Positions 61,827 through 64,000 of a stretch of 64,000 nt of DNA are shown here, in pieces (the first letter of the stretch is position 1; every line of letters starts with the position of its first letter). A model generated the notes under the pieces. That model did no database searches and was not told the origin of the DNA. It was given only the letters and a program-made list of their open reading frames with translations. Source of the stretch: Staphylococcus simulans (lineage in GTDB: Bacteria > Bacillota > Bacilli > Staphylococcales > Staphylococcaceae); the NCBI RefSeq assembly GCF_002902285.1, contig NZ_PPRU01000011.1:1-64000 (forward strand). The letters run 5' to 3'. The translations under genes and the position numbers were made by a program.

Positions 61827-62551
61827 TGAAAATTTTGTTAATCGGATATGGTGCAATGAACAAACGTGTGGCACGTTTGGCTGAAGAGCAAGGACATGAA
61901 ATTGTAGGTGTTATCGTTCCAGATCCTGAAAATGACTATCCCTACCCTACTTATTCACAAATCAGTGAAGCAAAAGATGCTGAAGTAGCGATTGATTTCT
62001 CTAATCCGGAATTATTATTACCGTTATTAGACCAAGATTTCAAATTACCAGTTGTTGTAGCTACAACGGGTGAAAAAGAAAAAATTCAAGAAAAACTACA
62101 AGCATTAAGTAAAGACATGCCAGTCTTCTTTAGTGCAAATATGAGTTATGGTATCCATGTCATGACAAAATTATTAGAAGTTGCCGTACCACTTTTACAA
62201 GGTTACGATATCGAATTAATCGAAGCACACCATAATAAAAAAGTAGATGCACCAAGTGGTACATTGATTAAATTGTTAGATGTTATCAAAGATATTAAAG
62301 AAGTAAACCCTGTCTATGATCGCTCACAAACAACTGAACGTAGAAAACCTGAAGATATCGGAATTAGTGCTGTTCGTGGCGGTACAATTGTTGGTGAACA
62401 TGAAGTATTGTTTGCTGGTGTCGATGAAACGATTGAATTAACACATCGTGCACAATCAAAAGATATCTTTGCGAACGGTGCAATTACAGCCGCTGAGCGA
62501 TTGGTTTCTAAACCAAATGGGTATTATACATTTGATAATTTAAATAATTAA
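61826..62551 (+). CDS. dapB: 4-hydroxy-tetrahydrodipicolinate reductase
   Basis: A 241-aa reductase with an N-terminal nucleotide-binding fold ([13 protein letters not shown]), the catalytic [14 protein letters not shown] motif (His and Lys, about 133-146) and [15 protein letters not shown]. Start overlaps dapA by one base. Confidence 0.95.
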
Positions 62552-62575
62552 TTAAACAAAGGAGAGGTTTTTACC

Positions 62576-63295
62576 ATGGCAAAAGATTTAACAGCTGAGG
62601 AGATTATTCAATATATTAGTGATGCGAAAAAATCAACACCACTAAAAGTTTATATTAACGGAGCGTTCAAAAACGTAGAATTCCCTGAATCATTTAAAGT
62701 ATTCGGCGGAGAAGATTCTAAAGTGATTTTCTGTGAAGCAGATGACTGGGATAAATTCTATGACGAATATCAAAACTACATTGAAGATGTAGAAATTGAA
62801 ATGGATCGTCGCAACTCTGCGATTCCACTAAAAGATTTACGTCATACAAACGCGCGTATTGAACCAGGTTCATTCATTCGTGAACAAGCGATTATCGAAG
62901 ATGGTGCAGTTGTGATGATGGGCGCAACAATCAACATCGGTGCGGTAGTCGGCGAAGGTACAATGATCGACATGGGTGCGACATTAGGTGGTCGTGCAAC
63001 AACAGGTAAAAATGTACATGTCGGTGCAGGTGCTGTATTAGCAGGTGTTATCGAACCACCAAGTGCATCCCCTGTTGTAATTGAAGATGATGTATTAATC
63101 GGTGCCAATGCAGTTATCTTAGAAGGCGTTCGTGTCGGTAAAGGCGCAATTGTTGCTGCAGGTGCAATTGTGACACAAGACGTTCCACCCGGTACTGTAG
63201 TTGCAGGTACACCAGCGAAAGTAATCAAACAAACTTCTGAAGTTGAAGATTCTAAACGCGAAATCGTATCTGCTTTACGTAAATTAAATGACTAA
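62576..63295 (+). CDS. dapD: Tetrahydrodipicolinate N-acetyltransferase
   Basis: A 239-aa left-handed beta-helix acyltransferase with hexapeptide repeats over about 90-215 (for example [31 protein letters not shown]). The length fits the acetyl-CoA-using DapD/DapH form of Gram-positives rather than the longer succinyl-CoA enzyme. The Shine-Dalgarno is AAAGGAGAGG. It acetylates the intermediate later deacetylated by the M20 enzyme encoded next. Confidence 0.93.
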   Translation: MAKDLTAEEIIQYISDAKKSTPLKVYINGAFKNVEFPESFKVFGGEDSKVIFCEADDWDKFYDEYQNYIEDVEIEMDRRNSAIPLKDLRHTNARIEPGSFIREQAIIEDGAVVMMGATINIGAVVGEGTMIDMGATLGGRATTGKNVHVGAGAVLAGVIEPPSASPVVIEDDVLIGANAVILEGVRVGKGAIVAAGAIVTQDVPPGTVVAGTPAKVIKQTSEVEDSKREIVSALRKLND

Positions 63296-63332
63296 TCAAA
63301 AACCAGACGTTAACAACTATTAAATAAATCAA

Positions 63333-63381
63333 AAAAGGCGTATCGTGTGCGTTTTGCAGAGCCTCACATACGCCTTTTATA
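63333..63381 (+). terminator. Terminator-like hairpin inside the lysine operon
   Basis: AAAAGGCGTATCGTGTG pairs with CACATACGCCTTTT, with the T tract within the stem end. It lies between dapD and the M20 gene and may reduce downstream expression. Confidence 0.7.
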
Positions 63382-63414
63382 CATATTATTAAGTAAGACA
63401 AAAGGAAGGATATT

Positions 63415-64000
63415 ATGACACAAACTGAATTAGAATTTGTAACACAACATCGTCGCCATTTACATCAAAACCCAGAACTAAGTTTGGAAGAATACGAAAC
63501 AACGAATCATATCATTGCTTTTTTAGAATCTATCGGCGTACCTTATGAACGTCCTTTAGAAACAGGTGTCGTTGCACACTTAAAAGGTAACGGTAATCAT
63601 ACAATTGCGTTTAGAGCTGATATTGATGCTTTACCGATTGATGAAGAAAATGACATCGACTTTAAAAGTTCAAAAGCAAATGTGATGCATGCGTGTGGAC
63701 ATGATGGCCATACAACTGCCCTACTCTTATTTGTCAGACGATGCAAAGCTTTATTTGACAAAGGCGAATTACCGCAAAATGTAGTGTTTATTTTCCAACC
63801 TGCTGAAGAAACAGGCGCAGGTGCTAACCGTTTGATCAAAGCTGGTGCATTTGATCATCATCCAATCGAAGCGGTTTTTGGTATCCATGTTATGCCGTTT
63901 AATGATGAAGGCACTGTAACAATTATGAATGAAGAAATTACTGCGAGCGCTACAGAATATCGCTTCTTCTTAAAAGGACAATCTAGCCACGTTGCGAATA
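63415..64000 (+). CDS. M20 family amidohydrolase, probable N-acetyl-diaminopimelate deacetylase (5' part)
   Basis: Partial: 195 codons, running off the window end. M20D/HipO-type metallohydrolase. Zinc-ligand motifs are [20 protein letters not shown] and [11 protein letters not shown]. As part of the lysine operon after dapD it most likely deacetylates N-acetyl-LL-diaminopimelate; hippurate hydrolase is the alternative generic label. The ATG at 63415 follows AAGGAAGG. Confidence 0.88.
   Translation, partial: MTQTELEFVTQHRRHLHQNPELSLEEYETTNHIIAFLESIGVPYERPLETGVVAHLKGNGNHTIAFRADIDALPIDEENDIDFKSSKANVMHACGHDGHTTALLLFVRRCKALFDKGELPQNVVFIFQPAEETGAGANRLIKAGAFDHHPIEAVFGIHVMPFNDEGTVTIMNEEITASATEYRFFLKGQSSHVAN

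Noticed and set aside
62842..63228. Minus-strand ORF of 128 codons opposite dapD
   Set aside because: It is a shadow of the hexapeptide-repeat codons of dapD, with low-complexity Thr/Ala/Pro composition and no ribosome site.

Overview
The window reads as ordinary low-GC chromosome of a Staphylococcus. Gene order follows the S. aureus core for most of its length (BCCT transporter, acnA, plsY, parE-parC, alsT, glcT, mprF, msrA, msrR, umuC, tyrA, trpEGDCFBA, femA-femB, a nickel/peptide ABC transporter, pepF, pst-phoU, cvfB, ABC-F, lysC-asd-dapABD). The tandem glucose permease genes glcA and glcB (674 and 692 aa) behind glcT point to S. carnosus or a close relative such as S. condimenti, S. piscifermentans or S. 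simulans. I see no tRNA, rRNA, IS element, prophage or CRISPR array.

Layout. 1-6.7 kb: betaine/choline-type transporter, aconitase, thioesterase, HesB-like protein and PlsY. 6.9-13.1 kb: topoisomerase IV (parE-parC, with a LexA-type box before parE) and an alanine/sodium symporter. 13.3-18.6 kb: antiterminator glcT and the two glucose PTS permeases. 18.7-22.7 kb: AI-2E-family protein and mprF. 22.8-25.2 kb: a SAM-I riboswitch controlling metY-metA, which I do not remember at this place in S. aureus. 25.2-31.2 kb: msrA, msrR, a tautomerase, a Y-family polymerase with two LexA boxes, tyrA and an M42 peptidase. 31.2-38.1 kb: two tandem tryptophan T-boxes and the full trp operon. 38.3-41.5 kb: femA, femB and a small membrane protein with a SigB-like promoter. 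41.5-43.1 kb: about 1.5 kb of decayed AT-rich DNA with a frameshifted gene remnant. 43.1-47.8 kb: nik/opp2 ABC operon. 48-50.4 kb: a membrane protein and pepF. 50.5-55.2 kb: pstSCAB-phoU. 55.4-58.2 kb: cvfB and an ABC-F ATPase. 58.3-64 kb: lysine riboswitch and the lysine/diaminopimelate operon, cut by the window end inside an M20 deacetylase gene.

The genes form several regulated units. Glucose uptake is controlled by GlcT antitermination. Methionine, tryptophan and lysine synthesis are controlled by a SAM-I riboswitch, tandem T-boxes and an L-box respectively. The pst operon has Pho-type repeats. Topoisomerase IV and the translesion polymerase carry SOS boxes. The aconitase promoter carries candidate Fur and CcpC/CcpE sites. 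No wholly new multi-gene system stood out. The less expected signals are non-coding: a C-free purine-rich segment between two terminators (27035-27237), a structured leader before the BCCT gene, and the mismatched tRNA-end bulges of the two trp T-boxes.
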